A stretch of 64,000 nucleotides of DNA, from contig JADBEO010000007.1 in assembly GCA_031316315.1 (NCBI GenBank), forward strand, positions 1 through 64,000, written 5' to 3'. Origin of the DNA: Chelatococcus sambhunathii (GTDB lineage: Bacteria > Pseudomonadota > Alphaproteobacteria > Rhizobiales > Methylopilaceae). Position 1 is the stretch's first letter, and each line of letters opens with the position of its first letter. Below, piece by piece: positions 24,955-38,642 of this stretch. The notes below the pieces were generated by a model. That model was not told the origin of the DNA. It made no database searches and saw only the letters and a list, made by a program, of their open reading frames with translations. Position numbers and translations under genes: made by a program.

Positions 24955-25419
24955 CTAAAGCGCAATATTTCCCCGAAACCTCATCATGGCCTTGGGTTCG
25001 CTGTCGCCGAAAGCCATCACGTCGTAGGCCTCCGGATCACGGCCCTCGACCTCCATGCCGGGCGAGCCGATCGGCATCCCGGGCACGGCGAGGCCCCGCA
25101 CCTTCGGGCGCTCGGCGAGCAGCCTCGCGATCGCCGCCGCGGGAACGTGGCCCTCGAGCACGTAGCCGTCGATCTCGGCCGTGTGGCAGGACCTCAGGCC
25201 GGGGGGCACGCCGAGCTTCGCCTTGACGGTGTTGATGGCCGCGACCTCGACGACCTGCGCCTCGTAGCCGGCCGCGCGGACGTGATCGACCCAGGCCTCG
25301 CAGCAGCCGCAGGTCGGATCCTTGTGGACGGTCATCGCCGGAGCGGCGCGAACCCTGCCCGGGACAAGCAGCGCGGTGCCGGCCGCCAGCAGTGCGAACG
25401 TCCTGCGGTTCATCGTCAT
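24955..25419 (-). CDS. DUF411 periplasmic metal-binding protein
   Basis: A 154-residue protein of the DUF411 family, which is associated with copper/heavy-metal resistance. It has a probable Tat-type signal (MTMNRRTFALLAAG, ending near VRA). The thioredoxin-like Cys motif TCGCCEAW is at residues 36-43. The family block LRSCHTAEIDGYVLEGHVPA and the Met-rich loop GMPIGSPGMEVEG follow. ATG 25419 has AGGAGG upstream. It is the leftmost gene of the metal island. A second DUF411 gene lies at 38181. Metal handling in the periplasm is inferred from the family and context. Confidence 0.85.
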   Translation of the reverse strand: MTMNRRTFALLAAGTALLVPGRVRAAPAMTVHKDPTCGCCEAWVDHVRAAGYEAQVVEVAAINTVKAKLGVPPGLRSCHTAEIDGYVLEGHVPAAAIARLLAERPKVRGLAVPGMPIGSPGMEVEGRDPEAYDVMAFGDSEPKAMMRFRGNIAL

Positions 25420-25572
25420 GGGCGTCGTCCTCCTTCTTTCCCGGCCACCTTCGCACACGCCCGGCTCACGTCCAGTTGTCCCGGGATGTGGGACTTTCCA
25501 CCCGGCGAATCCGGGCCTCCCGGCATCTTGGTCCCAAGCTCAAGACGAGCTTCCACAAGGGAGTGACCCACG

Positions 25573-25791
25573 ATGAAGATTATGATCGCCGCCGCCCTCG
25601 TCCTTATGTCCTCGGTCGCGGCCGCGACCGCCGGGACCGGGCCCGCCAACTCGACGAACCAGCACCTGCGCGACAGCGCGGACTTCTACGACAGCGTGCC
25701 GGACTTCAGCGTCTTGTCCGGCGAGCGGACGGGCAGCGTTGACCGTGAGGCGAGCAACCGCCATGACCCCAGCCGCGTGATCGCGCGCTGA
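25573..25791 (+). CDS. Small secreted hypothetical protein
   Basis: A 72-residue protein with a signal peptide (MKIMIAAALVLMSSVAAATA). The mature part is short and hydrophilic, with HLRDSADFYDSVPDFSVLSG. It starts at ATG 25573 after AAGGGAGTG. It stands alone between leftward genes, divergent from the DUF411 gene, and a strong hairpin lies 46 bases past its stop. A periplasmic location is inferred. The function is unknown, although similarly small secreted proteins recur in this island. Confidence 0.6.
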   Translation: MKIMIAAALVLMSSVAAATAGTGPANSTNQHLRDSADFYDSVPDFSVLSGERTGSVDREASNRHDPSRVIAR

Positions 25792-25836
25792 TCCGAACCG
25801 GCACCGTCATTGGTCTCCAACCCTGACGGCGCCGCA

Positions 25837-25862
25837 GGGCCAGCCCTTCCCGGGGCTGGCCC
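25837..25862. terminator. Strong hairpin between convergent genes
   Basis: GGGCCAGCCC (25837-25846) pairs perfectly with GGGCTGGCCC (25853-25862). It lies between the stops of the small secreted gene and the Crp/FNR gene. The T-tract is weak, so it is at best a bidirectional or Rho-assisted terminator. Confidence 0.5.
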
Positions 25863-25870
25863 GCCCAAAC

Positions 25871-26536
25871 TCAGGCGTTCCAGCTAGGCCCCACGAGCCT
25901 CAGGCCATGGCGTTCCTTGCGGATGGCGCCCTGTCGCTCGAGACGGCTCAGCTCCTTGGTCACCGCCTCCCGCTGCGTCGCGATGCGCGAGGCGATCTGC
26001 CGATGCGTCGGCAGCCGCCCGATCGTCCGGCCCGACGGGTCGCAGGCCGCCAGCCGCAGCAGCTCGGCCTCCAGCCTGCCCGCCATCGGCAGGGTCATGA
26101 CCTCCGACATCCTTTGAAGCGTCCGGCACTGCCGACGGCACATCGCGCGCACCACCGCCTTTGCGAATGCGGGGTGGCGCTCGAACGCGGCCGCGAAGTC
26201 GCGCGCGTCGAAGCACCAGGCCTCGGACGCCTCGTCGGCCACCACCTCAAACGGCGTGTCGCAGCGCTCGAACGCAAAGGCCTCGCCGATCACGTCGCCC
26301 GGCTCGACGTCGGCCGCGAAGGCCTCGTGCCCGTCGGACGTGATCGTCTCGGCCGAGAGCCTTCCCGAGGCGAGCACCAGCGTGGAGCCGTGCCGACCCG
26401 GCAGGTCGAGCTTCGTCCCGCGGGAAAGCCGGATCCGGCGGGCGAGCAGCTCGATCTGGTGGCCCTCAATGGTCGCGAGCAGGTCGAGGTCGTCCGCTTG
26501 ATGCGCGGGGTGCGCGCAGGATGAGTGGGTGATCAT
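25871..26536 (-). CDS. Crp/Fnr-family transcription regulator
   Basis: A 221-residue cytoplasmic regulator. The N-terminal cyclic-nucleotide-type sensor domain includes GDVIGEAFAFERCDTPFEVV. The C-terminal winged HTH is THRQIASRIATQREAVTKEL, followed by SRLERQGAI. No FNR-type iron-sulfur Cys cluster is evident: the early Cys in SSCAHPAH is isolated, and two more lie in AMCRRQCRT. It starts at ATG 26536; the longer open frame upstream is non-coding in character. It lies at the left end of the czc block on the same strand. What it senses is unknown; redox or metal stress would fit the context. Confidence 0.85.
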   Translation of the reverse strand: MITHSSCAHPAHQADDLDLLATIEGHQIELLARRIRLSRGTKLDLPGRHGSTLVLASGRLSAETITSDGHEAFAADVEPGDVIGEAFAFERCDTPFEVVADEASEAWCFDARDFAAAFERHPAFAKAVVRAMCRRQCRTLQRMSEVMTLPMAGRLEAELLRLAACDPSGRTIGRLPTHRQIASRIATQREAVTKELSRLERQGAIRKERHGLRLVGPSWNA

Positions 26537-26654
26537 GTCTTCGTTCCCGGAGTCGGTCCTGCGTCCCGCTGACGGCGTCGGCCGTCGCGTCAGGGACGCG
26601 TCGCTGAAAGCAAGGTCGGCGGAACGGCGTCGCCGTATCCGCCGGACGGCGCGA

Positions 26655-27026
26655 TCAGGCGATCCGGGGAGGCGGAGTGGCGAAACCGACGTGGACGCCG
26701 TCGTGGCCGGGGCACGGGGACCGCACCGACGGGGACCGCTGGGCGATCGTCGCCCATGAACCGGGGGCGGCCGGAAGCGGGGCAACGCACGGGGCGGAGC
26801 ACTCGGCGGCTCCCGAGCCAGCATGTCCGAGCGCCGCGGACGAGCAGGGCGCTGAAGTCACGAGCACGGCCTGCTGGCCGGAGGCCGGCGCAAGGCGGGA
26901 GGCGTGATCGATCTCGACGTGGGACACGGCGAGCAGCAGCACGGCGACCAGCGTCGCAAGCGCCGCCGCCTTGCCCGCGAGCGCGCGCAAGAAACCCGCC
27001 GCGCGCGTCCCGGCCTCAGACGGCAT
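26655..27026 (-). CDS. Small membrane-anchored Cys-containing protein after czcD
   Basis: A 123-residue protein. One hydrophobic segment (AALATLVAVLLLAVSHVEID) acts as a signal anchor. A Cys/His-containing region (APCSSAALGHAGSGAAECSA, then PCVAPL) and a tail ending TPPPRIA follow. It starts at ATG 27026, inside the end of czcD, so it is coupled to that gene. Similar short secreted Cys/His proteins with Pro-Pro-Arg tails sit beside the other metal modules (34952, 44279, 49756). An accessory metal-handling role is inferred from this pattern only. Confidence 0.55.
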   Translation of the reverse strand: MPSEAGTRAAGFLRALAGKAAALATLVAVLLLAVSHVEIDHASRLAPASGQQAVLVTSAPCSSAALGHAGSGAAECSAPCVAPLPAAPGSWATIAQRSPSVRSPCPGHDGVHVGFATPPPRIA

Positions 27027-27975
27027 GGGCGGGCGCCAGCGGACAGGAGCCCGTCGCGAGTTCGATCTGGATCGTCGGGTGGGCGATGCCGAAGCGCTCC
27101 TCGAGCTCCTCGGCGATCGAGCGCATGGCCGCGTCGCCCGGATGGCCCGATGGCATGACGAGGTGCGCGGTGAGCGCCGTCTCGGTAGTGCTCATCGGCC
27201 AGACGTGGAGGTCGTGAACCTCGACGACCCCGGGACGCTCCCGAAGTAATGCGGCGACGGCCGCGGGGTCGATTCCGGGCGGGGTCGCATCGAGCGACAT
27301 CGTCACGCTGTCGCGCAGCAGGCCCCACGTCCCGATAATGATGACCGCGGCGATCGCGAGGCTGACGACCGGGTCGAGCCACTGCCAGCCCGTCTGAAGC
27401 ACCAGCAGCCCTGCGACGACCACGGCGACCGACACGCCCGCATCCGCCAGCATGTGGAGGTAGGCCCCCTTGATGTTGATGTCGCCCTTGCGGCCAGACA
27501 TGAACAGGAACGCGGTGAAGCCGTTGATCAGCACGCCGATGGCGGCGACCGCCATGACGGTCACGCCTGCGACGGGCTGGGGGTCGGAGAAGCGCTGGAT
27601 CGCCTCCCACGTGATCATCCCGACAGCGATCAGCAGGAAGATCGCGTTGAACAAAGCCGCCATGATCGAAGACGACCGCAGGCCGTAAGAGAAGCGCGGT
27701 GACGGCGGGCGCTTGGCGAGCGTTGCCGCGACCCACGCGACCACGAGGCCGAGCACGTCGGAGAGATTGTGGCCCGCGTCCGCCACGAGGGCGAGGGAGT
27801 TGCTGGCGTAGCCGTAGCCCGCCTCGACGATCACGAAGGCCGTGTTGAGCCCGATGCCGATCGCGAACGCCTTGCCGAAGCTCGCGGGAGCGTGGGAGTG
27901 CCCTCCCGGCCCGTGGGCGTGGCCGGAATGATCTTCACCATGGTCGTGCCCGGCGTGATCGTCACGTGCCGTCAT
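27016..27975 (-). CDS. czcD: Cation diffusion facilitator, CzcD/ZitB type
   Basis: Inner-membrane Zn/Cd/Co efflux by proton antiport, 319 residues. The N-terminus is His/Asp-rich (DDHAGHDHGEDHSGHAHGPG), a likely metal-collecting tail. Six transmembrane helices follow, with CDF metal-site motifs ALVADAGHNLSDVLG in TM2 and HMLADAGVSV in TM5. The C-terminal domain carries VHDLHVWPMSTTETALTAHL, typical of CzcD. It starts at ATG 27975. It lies downstream of czcCBA and the 27989 gene on the same strand. Confidence 0.93.
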   Translation of the reverse strand: MTARDDHAGHDHGEDHSGHAHGPGGHSHAPASFGKAFAIGIGLNTAFVIVEAGYGYASNSLALVADAGHNLSDVLGLVVAWVAATLAKRPPSPRFSYGLRSSSIMAALFNAIFLLIAVGMITWEAIQRFSDPQPVAGVTVMAVAAIGVLINGFTAFLFMSGRKGDINIKGAYLHMLADAGVSVAVVVAGLLVLQTGWQWLDPVVSLAIAAVIIIGTWGLLRDSVTMSLDATPPGIDPAAVAALLRERPGVVEVHDLHVWPMSTTETALTAHLVMPSGHPGDAAMRSIAEELEERFGIAHPTIQIELATGSCPLAPAHAV

Positions 27976-27988
27976 CGTCGTCCCGTCC

Positions 27989-33237
<5,249 letters not shown>

Positions 33238-33241
<4 letters not shown>

Positions 33242-33615
33242 GACAGGTCTCCGGACAGGGCGTTGCGGGTCGCGGCGGTCGCGAGGTCGGCAGGGGTTTC
33301 GGGTTGGGCGGAAGCGCGGCGCACGTAGCAGGGGGGCTTCGTCGGGTAGCCCTTGAAGTTCCGCTTGCTCCACTTGTGGCCGTGGCCGAGGTGGGCGTGG
33401 TCGGCATGCGTGTCGGCATGGCCGTCACCCGCGAAGTGGCGGACGCGGATGTCGCGGGCGTTGCAGGTCGGCGGCGTGCGGCCGTCATAGACCCAGGCGC
33501 CGTCGTAGCCGGGCAGCGGAACGACGCGGGGCGTCGATGCGGGCGCCGCCAGCGAAACGGTGGCGGAGGCGAGCAGGAGCGCGGCCGCCATGGAGGCGGT
33601 CTTGAACGAGGTCAT
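33238..33615 (-). CDS. Small secreted His-rich protein between czcC and czcB
   Basis: A 125-residue exported protein (signal MTSFKTASMAAALLLASATV, cleavage near SLAAP). The mature part has a metal-binding-like stretch, DGHADTHADHAHLGHGHKW, and two Cys (TCNARD and PPCYVRR). 4-base overlaps link it to both czcC and czcB, so it is stoichiometrically coupled to the pump. A periplasmic zinc-type chaperone delivering metal to CzcB or CzcC is a reasonable inference. I recognise no named family. Confidence 0.7.
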
Positions 33616-34883
33616 TTGTCTCTCCGGGACAGAACGAGGGCGGATCCCGTCAGGCCTTCGAGACTGGCGAGCGATGAGTGGAAGGAGACCAGGGCGTCGA
33701 TCTCCTTAAGCGAGGCTTCCGAAAGCGCGGCGCGTGCATCGAGCAGCTCGAGCAGCGAGTAGCGGCCCTCGCCGTAGCCGGAACGGATGCTGTCCCAGGC
33801 CTCGCGGGCGACGGGCAGCACGTTGGCGCGGGTAAGCCGGGCCTCGTCATAGGAGCCCCTCAACGCCTCGTAGGCGTTGCCGACGAGCACCGTCAGGGCC
33901 CGCTGGGCCGCGGCCTTCTCGGCCTCGGTCTTGGCGAGCGTCTCGTTCGCCTCGATAACGCCGCCCTGGTTCCGGTCGAACACCGGGAGCGGCACGCTGA
34001 GCGAAGCCATCACGGCGTTCGACCGGTCTTCGCGGTAATGTCGCCACCCGACGCCCGCGGTGATGTCCGGCACGGCCTTGGCCTGCGCCGCCGCGAGCAG
34101 CGCCCGGCGCTGGGCCCTCACGGCCGTGAAGCGCGTGAGCTGCGGGGTCTGCAGCGCGCGCGCCATCAGGGCGTCGAACGAGGGTGGCGCGCCTATGCGC
34201 GAGAGATCGCCGCCGACGGAGGCGAAGGACGGGGCCTTCTCCCCGATCAGCACCGACAGCTCGCGCCGCGCCGCCTGGAACGAGGCCTTCGCCTTGGCGA
34301 GTTCGACGCGCGTCGTCTCCGTGGCGAGACGGCCGCGCGAGATCTCAGCGCTCGAAGACGCGCCCGCCTCGACCCGCCGCTGGAGCAGCGGGGTCAGGCG
34401 GTCGAGGTCGTCGACCTGTTCCTCGAGCTCCGCCACGCGACGCTGGGCGCCGAGCGTCCTTGCGAACGCCTCGGCCGTCTCGGCGAGAACCTGTAGCCGG
34501 GTCGCGGCCCGGTCCCAGCGCGCAGCGTCGATGTCGGCGGCGGCGATCGCCATCCGGGCCTCGCGCTTGCCGCCGAGCTCGAAGAGCTGGCTGATCTGGA
34601 GCGTGGTCTCGGCGGTCTCGAGATTGCGCTTGAGCTTGGAGCCGAAGGCGTTGTCGAGCTCCGCGGAGAGCTCGGGGTTGGGGAAGACGCCGGACTGGAG
34701 GCTCCGGCCGCCCGCCGCTCCGATCTCCCGGTCCGCCGCGGCGAGACCAGGGGAGGAGGCGACGGCGCGCGACAGCGCCTGTGACAGCGTAAGGGACCGC
34801 GACGACGGCGCGGCGTGCGTCGCCGGCGCGGGAAGCAGCGCGATCGCCACCCCCAGCGCAAGCGCGCGGGTTCTGAAAAGCAT
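33612..34883 (-). CDS. czcC: Outer-membrane efflux factor CzcC (TolC family)
   Basis: A 423-residue outer-membrane channel of the tripartite CzcCBA system. The signal peptide (ALALGVAIALLPAPATHAAP) is followed by two TolC-type repeats rich in long helices. Typical blocks are FPNPELSAELDNAFG near the N-terminus, VPLPVFDRNQGGV and the C-terminal GYGEGRYSLLELLDARAAL. It starts at ATG 34883. It is followed by the His-rich gene through a 4-base overlap and preceded, 68 bases upstream, by a CzcI-like gene on the same strand. Confidence 0.93.
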   Translation of the reverse strand: MLFRTRALALGVAIALLPAPATHAAPSSRSLTLSQALSRAVASSPGLAAADREIGAAGGRSLQSGVFPNPELSAELDNAFGSKLKRNLETAETTLQISQLFELGGKREARMAIAAADIDAARWDRAATRLQVLAETAEAFARTLGAQRRVAELEEQVDDLDRLTPLLQRRVEAGASSSAEISRGRLATETTRVELAKAKASFQAARRELSVLIGEKAPSFASVGGDLSRIGAPPSFDALMARALQTPQLTRFTAVRAQRRALLAAAQAKAVPDITAGVGWRHYREDRSNAVMASLSVPLPVFDRNQGGVIEANETLAKTEAEKAAAQRALTVLVGNAYEALRGSYDEARLTRANVLPVAREAWDSIRSGYGEGRYSLLELLDARAALSEASLKEIDALVSFHSSLASLEGLTGSALVLSRRDK

Positions 34884-34951
34884 GACCTGACCTGATGAAC
34901 TGACGAGCGGAGGCGAGCGACTACGCGCGCGCCGACACGGATTCCGTCAGG

Positions 34952-35353
34952 TCAGGCTCGAGGCGGAGGAAGGTCGACGAGGGGTTCGCGCCCGGCGGTC
35001 GAGGGCACGGAGGCCCATGCCGGAGACGAGCCGAGCGCGCTCGGCGCGGCGACGACCTGCAGCATCCGCTCCGGGATGGCCGCGCAGCCATGACAGCCGT
35101 GGCCGACGATCTGGCCGCTCGTGTCCACGTCGCCGGACTGGCCGTCGACGTGAATGCCGGAATGGTCGGTCGTGACGCTGGCCCTGGTGTCGGCCGAGAC
35201 CGCGTAGGTGAGTGCCGAATCGAGGCCCACATGGCCCGCGAAGCTGCGCTCGACGGCGTCGCCGACGCCGAAGACGACCAGGCAAAGGGCGAACGCAACC
35301 CGGACGCAGAAGCGCCAGGCACGCGTTGATCTCGCCTTCGACAGAACGTCCAT
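34952..35353 (-). CDS. Small secreted Cys/His protein upstream of czcC (CzcI-like by position)
   Basis: A 133-residue protein with one hydrophobic signal/anchor (FCVRVAFALCLVVFGVGDAV). The GHGCHGCAA motif is a plausible metal site, and the C-terminus ends REPLVDLPPPRA. It starts at ATG 35353; a nearby in-frame ATG at 35365 is possible. In Cupriavidus a small periplasmic protein, CzcI, precedes czcC in the same way, but sequence identity to CzcI cannot be judged here. It is one of four short Cys/His proteins with Pro-Pro-Arg tails in this island. Confidence 0.6.
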   Translation of the reverse strand: MDVLSKARSTRAWRFCVRVAFALCLVVFGVGDAVERSFAGHVGLDSALTYAVSADTRASVTTDHSGIHVDGQSGDVDTSGQIVGHGCHGCAAIPERMLQVVAAPSALGSSPAWASVPSTAGREPLVDLPPPRA

Positions 35354-35448
35354 GCTGCAACGCATCCGGGGAAACGGGGGGCGGTGTCAAGAGCCGACGC
35401 CTCCACGACTCCGCGAGGCGATGGTCGCCGGAAGCCGTCAACGAGTCC

Positions 35449-35874
35449 TTAACCGGGCGCCGCGGCCAGTGCGTCGCCGGGCGAAAGCGCCTCGATGATC
35501 CGGCAGTCGCGGACCGACCCGTGGCCGCATTGCCGCACCATCCCGCGAAGCTCGTCGCGAAGAGCCTCGAGGTCGGCGATCTTGCGTTCGACCTCCGCGA
35601 GGTGGCCCCGAGCGATCTCGTCCACGGCCTCGCAGGGGCGGTCGCGCTGGTCCGCGAGGTCGAGCAGCGCACGGACCTGGTCGAGCGAGAAGCCGAGGTC
35701 GCGCGAGCGGCGGATGAAGCTGAGGCGATTGAGGTGGCCGCGGTCGTAGGCGCGGTAGTTGCCCGAGGTGCGCCGCGGCTGGGACAGCAGGCCGATGCGC
35801 TCGTAGTAGCGGACGGTCTCGACCTTGGTGTCGGTCGCCCGCCCGAGCTCGCCGATCGCGAACGTGTCAGACAT
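35449..35874 (-). CDS. MerR-family metal-sensing regulator (CadR/ZntR/PbrR type)
   Basis: A 141-residue cytoplasmic activator. The N-terminal winged HTH (FAIGELGRATDTKVETVRYY, then ERIGLL) is followed by a dimerisation helix. Metal ligands Cys81, Cys116, His118 and Cys124 match the spacing of the divalent-metal subgroup (Zn/Cd/Pb) rather than the Cu(I) CueR group. It diverges from the P-type ATPase gene, and a perfect MerR operator in a 19-bp-spaced promoter lies between them. Metal binding should twist that promoter and switch on the pump. Discrimination among Cd, Zn and Pb is not possible from sequence. Confidence 0.93.
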   Translation of the reverse strand: MSDTFAIGELGRATDTKVETVRYYERIGLLSQPRRTSGNYRAYDRGHLNRLSFIRRSRDLGFSLDQVRALLDLADQRDRPCEAVDEIARGHLAEVERKIADLEALRDELRGMVRQCGHGSVRDCRIIEALSPGDALAAAPG

Positions 35875-35877
35875 CGC

Positions 35878-35908
35878 TTGACCCTGTAGTTGCTACAGGG
35901 TCTATATC
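35878..35908 (+). promoter_or_regulatory. MerR-type promoter/operator of the P-ATPase gene
   Basis: The -35 element TTGACC (35878-35883) and -10 element TATATC (35903-35908) are separated by 19 bp, the over-long spacing typical of MerR-activated promoters. Centred in the spacer is a perfect palindrome with arms ACCCTGTAG (35881-35889) and CTACAGGGT (35893-35901), close to known CadR/PbrR/ZntR operators. It faces the 35941 gene and probably also autoregulates the regulator. Confidence 0.93.
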
Positions 35909-35940
35909 GTGCGTCACGTCGGAATTGTCGAGGTGACGAA

Positions 35941-38076
35941 ATGGCCGCCGCCAGCGCGCTGAAGCTCCACATCGAGGGCATGGACTGCGGGTCCTGCGCC
36001 GCGAAGATCGAGACCGCCATGCGCCGCCTGCCGGGTGTCGCCGAGGTCGAGGTGAGCGTCGCCGCGTCCTCGATGTCGATCACGGTCGACGAGGACCGCA
36101 CCAGCCGCGAGGCGATCCGGGCCAAGGTCGACAGTCTCGGCTTCAAGGCGATCGATCCGGCCGCGGCCGGCCCCGCGGGCGGTCACGACCATGCGGCGGC
36201 CGAAGGCCCGTGGTGGTCGACCGCGAAGGGCAGGATCGTTCTCGCCTCGGGCGCGCTGCTCGCCGGGGCCTGGGGCGTCTCTTGGCTCGAACCGCAGTGG
36301 GCGGCGTGGCCCTACGTTGTCGCGGCGGTGCTCGCGCTTGTTCCCGTGGTCCGCCGCGCGGCCGCCGGTGCGCTCAACGGGACGCCCTTCAGCATCGAGA
36401 CCCTCATGGCCGTCGCCGCCATCGGTGCGATCGCGATCGGCGAGGCGCCGGAGGCCGCGGTCGTGGTGTTCCTGTTTGCGGTCGGGGAACTGCTCGAGGG
36501 CGTGGCGGCGAGCCGCGCACGGTCGGGCGTGAAGGCGCTCGTCGACCTGATGCCGCGTTCGGCCCGCCGGATCCGCGGCGACGATGTCGAGACCGTCCCG
36601 GCGTCAGACCTTGCGGTGCGCGACATCGTGCTGGTGCGCCCCGGCGATCGCGTCCCGTCCGACGGGACCGTGGTCGAGGGCGCGTCCGAGGTGAACGAGG
36701 CTCCGATCACGGGCGAGTCCCGGGCCGTCTTCAAGGAGGTCGGTTCGAGCGTCTATGCGGGCAGCGTCAACGGCAACGGCGAGCTCCGCGTGTCGATCAC
36801 GAAAACGGCCGCGGACAACACCATCGCGCGCATCGTCCATCTAGTCGAGGAGGCGCAGGCGACCAAGGCGCCGACCGCGCGCTTCATCGAGCGCTTCAGC
36901 CGCTGGTATACGCCCGTCGCCATGGCGTTCGCGCTGGTGGTCATCGTCGCGCCGCCGCTGATGGCGGGCGGCGCCTGGCAGACTTGGATCTATCGCGGCC
37001 TTGCGGTGCTGCTGATCGCCTGCCCTTGCGCGCTGGTGATTTCGACCCCGGCGGCCGTCGCCTCGGCGCTTGCGGGTGGCGCGCGGCGGGGCCTTCTAAT
37101 CAAGGGCGGGGCCGCCCTCGAGACGCTTGGCCGGGTGAGGACGGTCGCGTTCGACAAGACGGGCACGCTGACGGAGGGCCGGCCACGGGTGGTCGACGTC
37201 GTTGCGCTAGACGGGACCGTCGACGAGACGCTTTCGAAGGCTGCCGCCGTCGAGCGCGGCTCCAGCCATCCGCTCGGGCTTGCCATCCTCGAGGAGGCGC
37301 AGTCGAGGGCGCTGACCGTTCCGAACGCCTTCGGCGGGACGGCCGTGCCCGGCAAGGGGGTGACCGCGCGCCTGAAGTCCGGCTTCGTCACCGTGGGATC
37401 CCCCCGCCAGGCCGTCGAGAAGGGTCTGCTGTCGCCGGAAGTCGCCTCTCGGGTGTCGGAGCTCGAGGTCACCGGAAATACCGTGGTGATAGTCAGCGAG
37501 GGCGCCCGACTGCTCGGCTTCGTAGCGCTCAGGGACACGCTCCGTCCGGACGCAGCCGTGGGGCTCGAGCGGCTACGCGAACTTGGCCTGCGCACCGTCA
37601 TGCTGACGGGCGACAACGCGAGGGCAGCCGCCGCGGTCGCGGCCGAGCTGGGCGTTGAACACAGCGCCGAGCTGCTGCCCGCGGCCAAGCTCGAGGCGAT
37701 CTCGGGTTACCGCAAGGACGGCCCGATCGCGATGGTCGGCGACGGCGTGAACGACGCTCCCGCCCTCGCCGCGGCCTCGGTCGGCGTCGCGATGAGTAGC
37801 GGGACGGACGTGGCGCTGGAGACCGCGGACGCGGCGCTGCTCAGGGACCGCGTCGGCGGCGTGGCGGAGCTCGTGGTTCTGTCCCGGGCGACCCTGTCGA
37901 ACATCTGGACCAACGTCACGCTTGCGCTCGGCCTGAAGGGCGCGTTCCTGGTCGCGACCCTCATCGGCGCAACCCCGCTCTGGATGGCAATTCTTGCCGA
38001 CACCGGAGCCACGGTTCTCGTCACCGCGAACGCGCTCCGGCTCGCACGCTTCGATCCCGCGGTGCCAGCTCGATGA
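35941..38076 (+). CDS. cadA: P1B-type ATPase for Zn/Cd/Pb export (CadA/ZntA type)
   Basis: A 711-residue inner-membrane ATPase. The N-terminal heavy-metal-associated domain has GMDCGSC (Cys16 and Cys19). The other landmarks are the actuator TGES motif, the transmembrane CPC (residues 361-363), the phosphorylation motif DKTGT (Asp405), and the hinge [12 protein letters not shown]. It starts at ATG 35941 with the HMA domain directly after; the open frame reaches back into the operator. Divergent MerR control, and ISTPAAVASAL after the CPC, point to divalent cations rather than Cu(I). A DUF411 gene and lspA follow on the same strand. Confidence 0.95.
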   Translation: MAAASALKLHIEGMDCGSCAAKIETAMRRLPGVAEVEVSVAASSMSITVDEDRTSREAIRAKVDSLGFKAIDPAAAGPAGGHDHAAAEGPWWSTAKGRIVLASGALLAGAWGVSWLEPQWAAWPYVVAAVLALVPVVRRAAAGALNGTPFSIETLMAVAAIGAIAIGEAPEAAVVVFLFAVGELLEGVAASRARSGVKALVDLMPRSARRIRGDDVETVPASDLAVRDIVLVRPGDRVPSDGTVVEGASEVNEAPITGESRAVFKEVGSSVYAGSVNGNGELRVSITKTAADNTIARIVHLVEEAQATKAPTARFIERFSRWYTPVAMAFALVVIVAPPLMAGGAWQTWIYRGLAVLLIACPCALVISTPAAVASALAGGARRGLLIKGGAALETLGRVRTVAFDKTGTLTEGRPRVVDVVALDGTVDETLSKAAAVERGSSHPLGLAILEEAQSRALTVPNAFGGTAVPGKGVTARLKSGFVTVGSPRQAVEKGLLSPEVASRVSELEVTGNTVVIVSEGARLLGFVALRDTLRPDAAVGLERLRELGLRTVMLTGDNARAAAAVAAELGVEHSAELLPAAKLEAISGYRKDGPIAMVGDGVNDAPALAAASVGVAMSSGTDVALETADAALLRDRVGGVAELVVLSRATLSNIWTNVTLALGLKGAFLVATLIGATPLWMAILADTGATVLVTANALRLARFDPAVPAR

Positions 38077-38180
38077 GGGTGAAGGCCGACAGGATCTTCA
38101 CGGGATCGCTCACTCGCACGAGGCCGACGGATCTGAAAGCTGCCGCAGCTGATCGCCGACCGAAGGAGAGGGGTGTCGCA

Positions 38181-38642
38181 ATGAACCGGTATGGATTGGT
38201 CGCGGGTTTGATGGTTGCAGCCGCTCTAGGTCCCGCCGCGGCGGTGGCCGACGAACTCGCGGTCAAGAAGACCTCGGGTTGCGGGTGCTGTATCGGTTGG
38301 ATCCGGCACATGGAAGAGAACGGCTTTACGGTGAGAGCCCAAGACGTGCCGATGGGCGCCTTCATGCAGGAAAAGCTCGCGGCGGGACTGCGGGTCGGTC
38401 AGACATCGTGCCACACCAGCAGGATCGGGGGTTATGTCGTGGAGGGCCATGTGCCCGCCCGGGAGGTGCGCCGCCTTCTCGTCGAGCGTCCGGATGCGCT
38501 TGGGCTCGCAGTCCCGGACATGCCGATAGGTTCGCCCGGGATGCCGGGGAAGGCTGAGGCATACAAGGTCCTGCTGCTCAAGCGAGGCGGAGATACCAAG
38601 GTTTTCGCGAGCTATCCAACGAGTGATCGCGATGCGGATTGA
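38181..38642 (+). CDS. DUF411 periplasmic metal-binding protein (second copy)
   Basis: A 153-residue exported protein with a Sec-type signal (MNRYGLVAGLMVAAALGPAA, cleavage near AVADE). It has the CGCC motif (Cys34, Cys36, Cys37), the family block GQTSCHTSRIGGYVVEGHVP and a Met-containing PDMPIGSPGMPG loop. ATG 38181 follows GAAGGAGAGG. It lies between the P-ATPase and the second lspA, and overlaps the latter by 11 bases. It is only moderately similar to the copy at 24955 in the N-terminal half, so the two are paralogues rather than a recent duplication. Confidence 0.87.
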   Translation: MNRYGLVAGLMVAAALGPAAAVADELAVKKTSGCGCCIGWIRHMEENGFTVRAQDVPMGAFMQEKLAAGLRVGQTSCHTSRIGGYVVEGHVPAREVRRLLVERPDALGLAVPDMPIGSPGMPGKAEAYKVLLLKRGGDTKVFASYPTSDRDAD

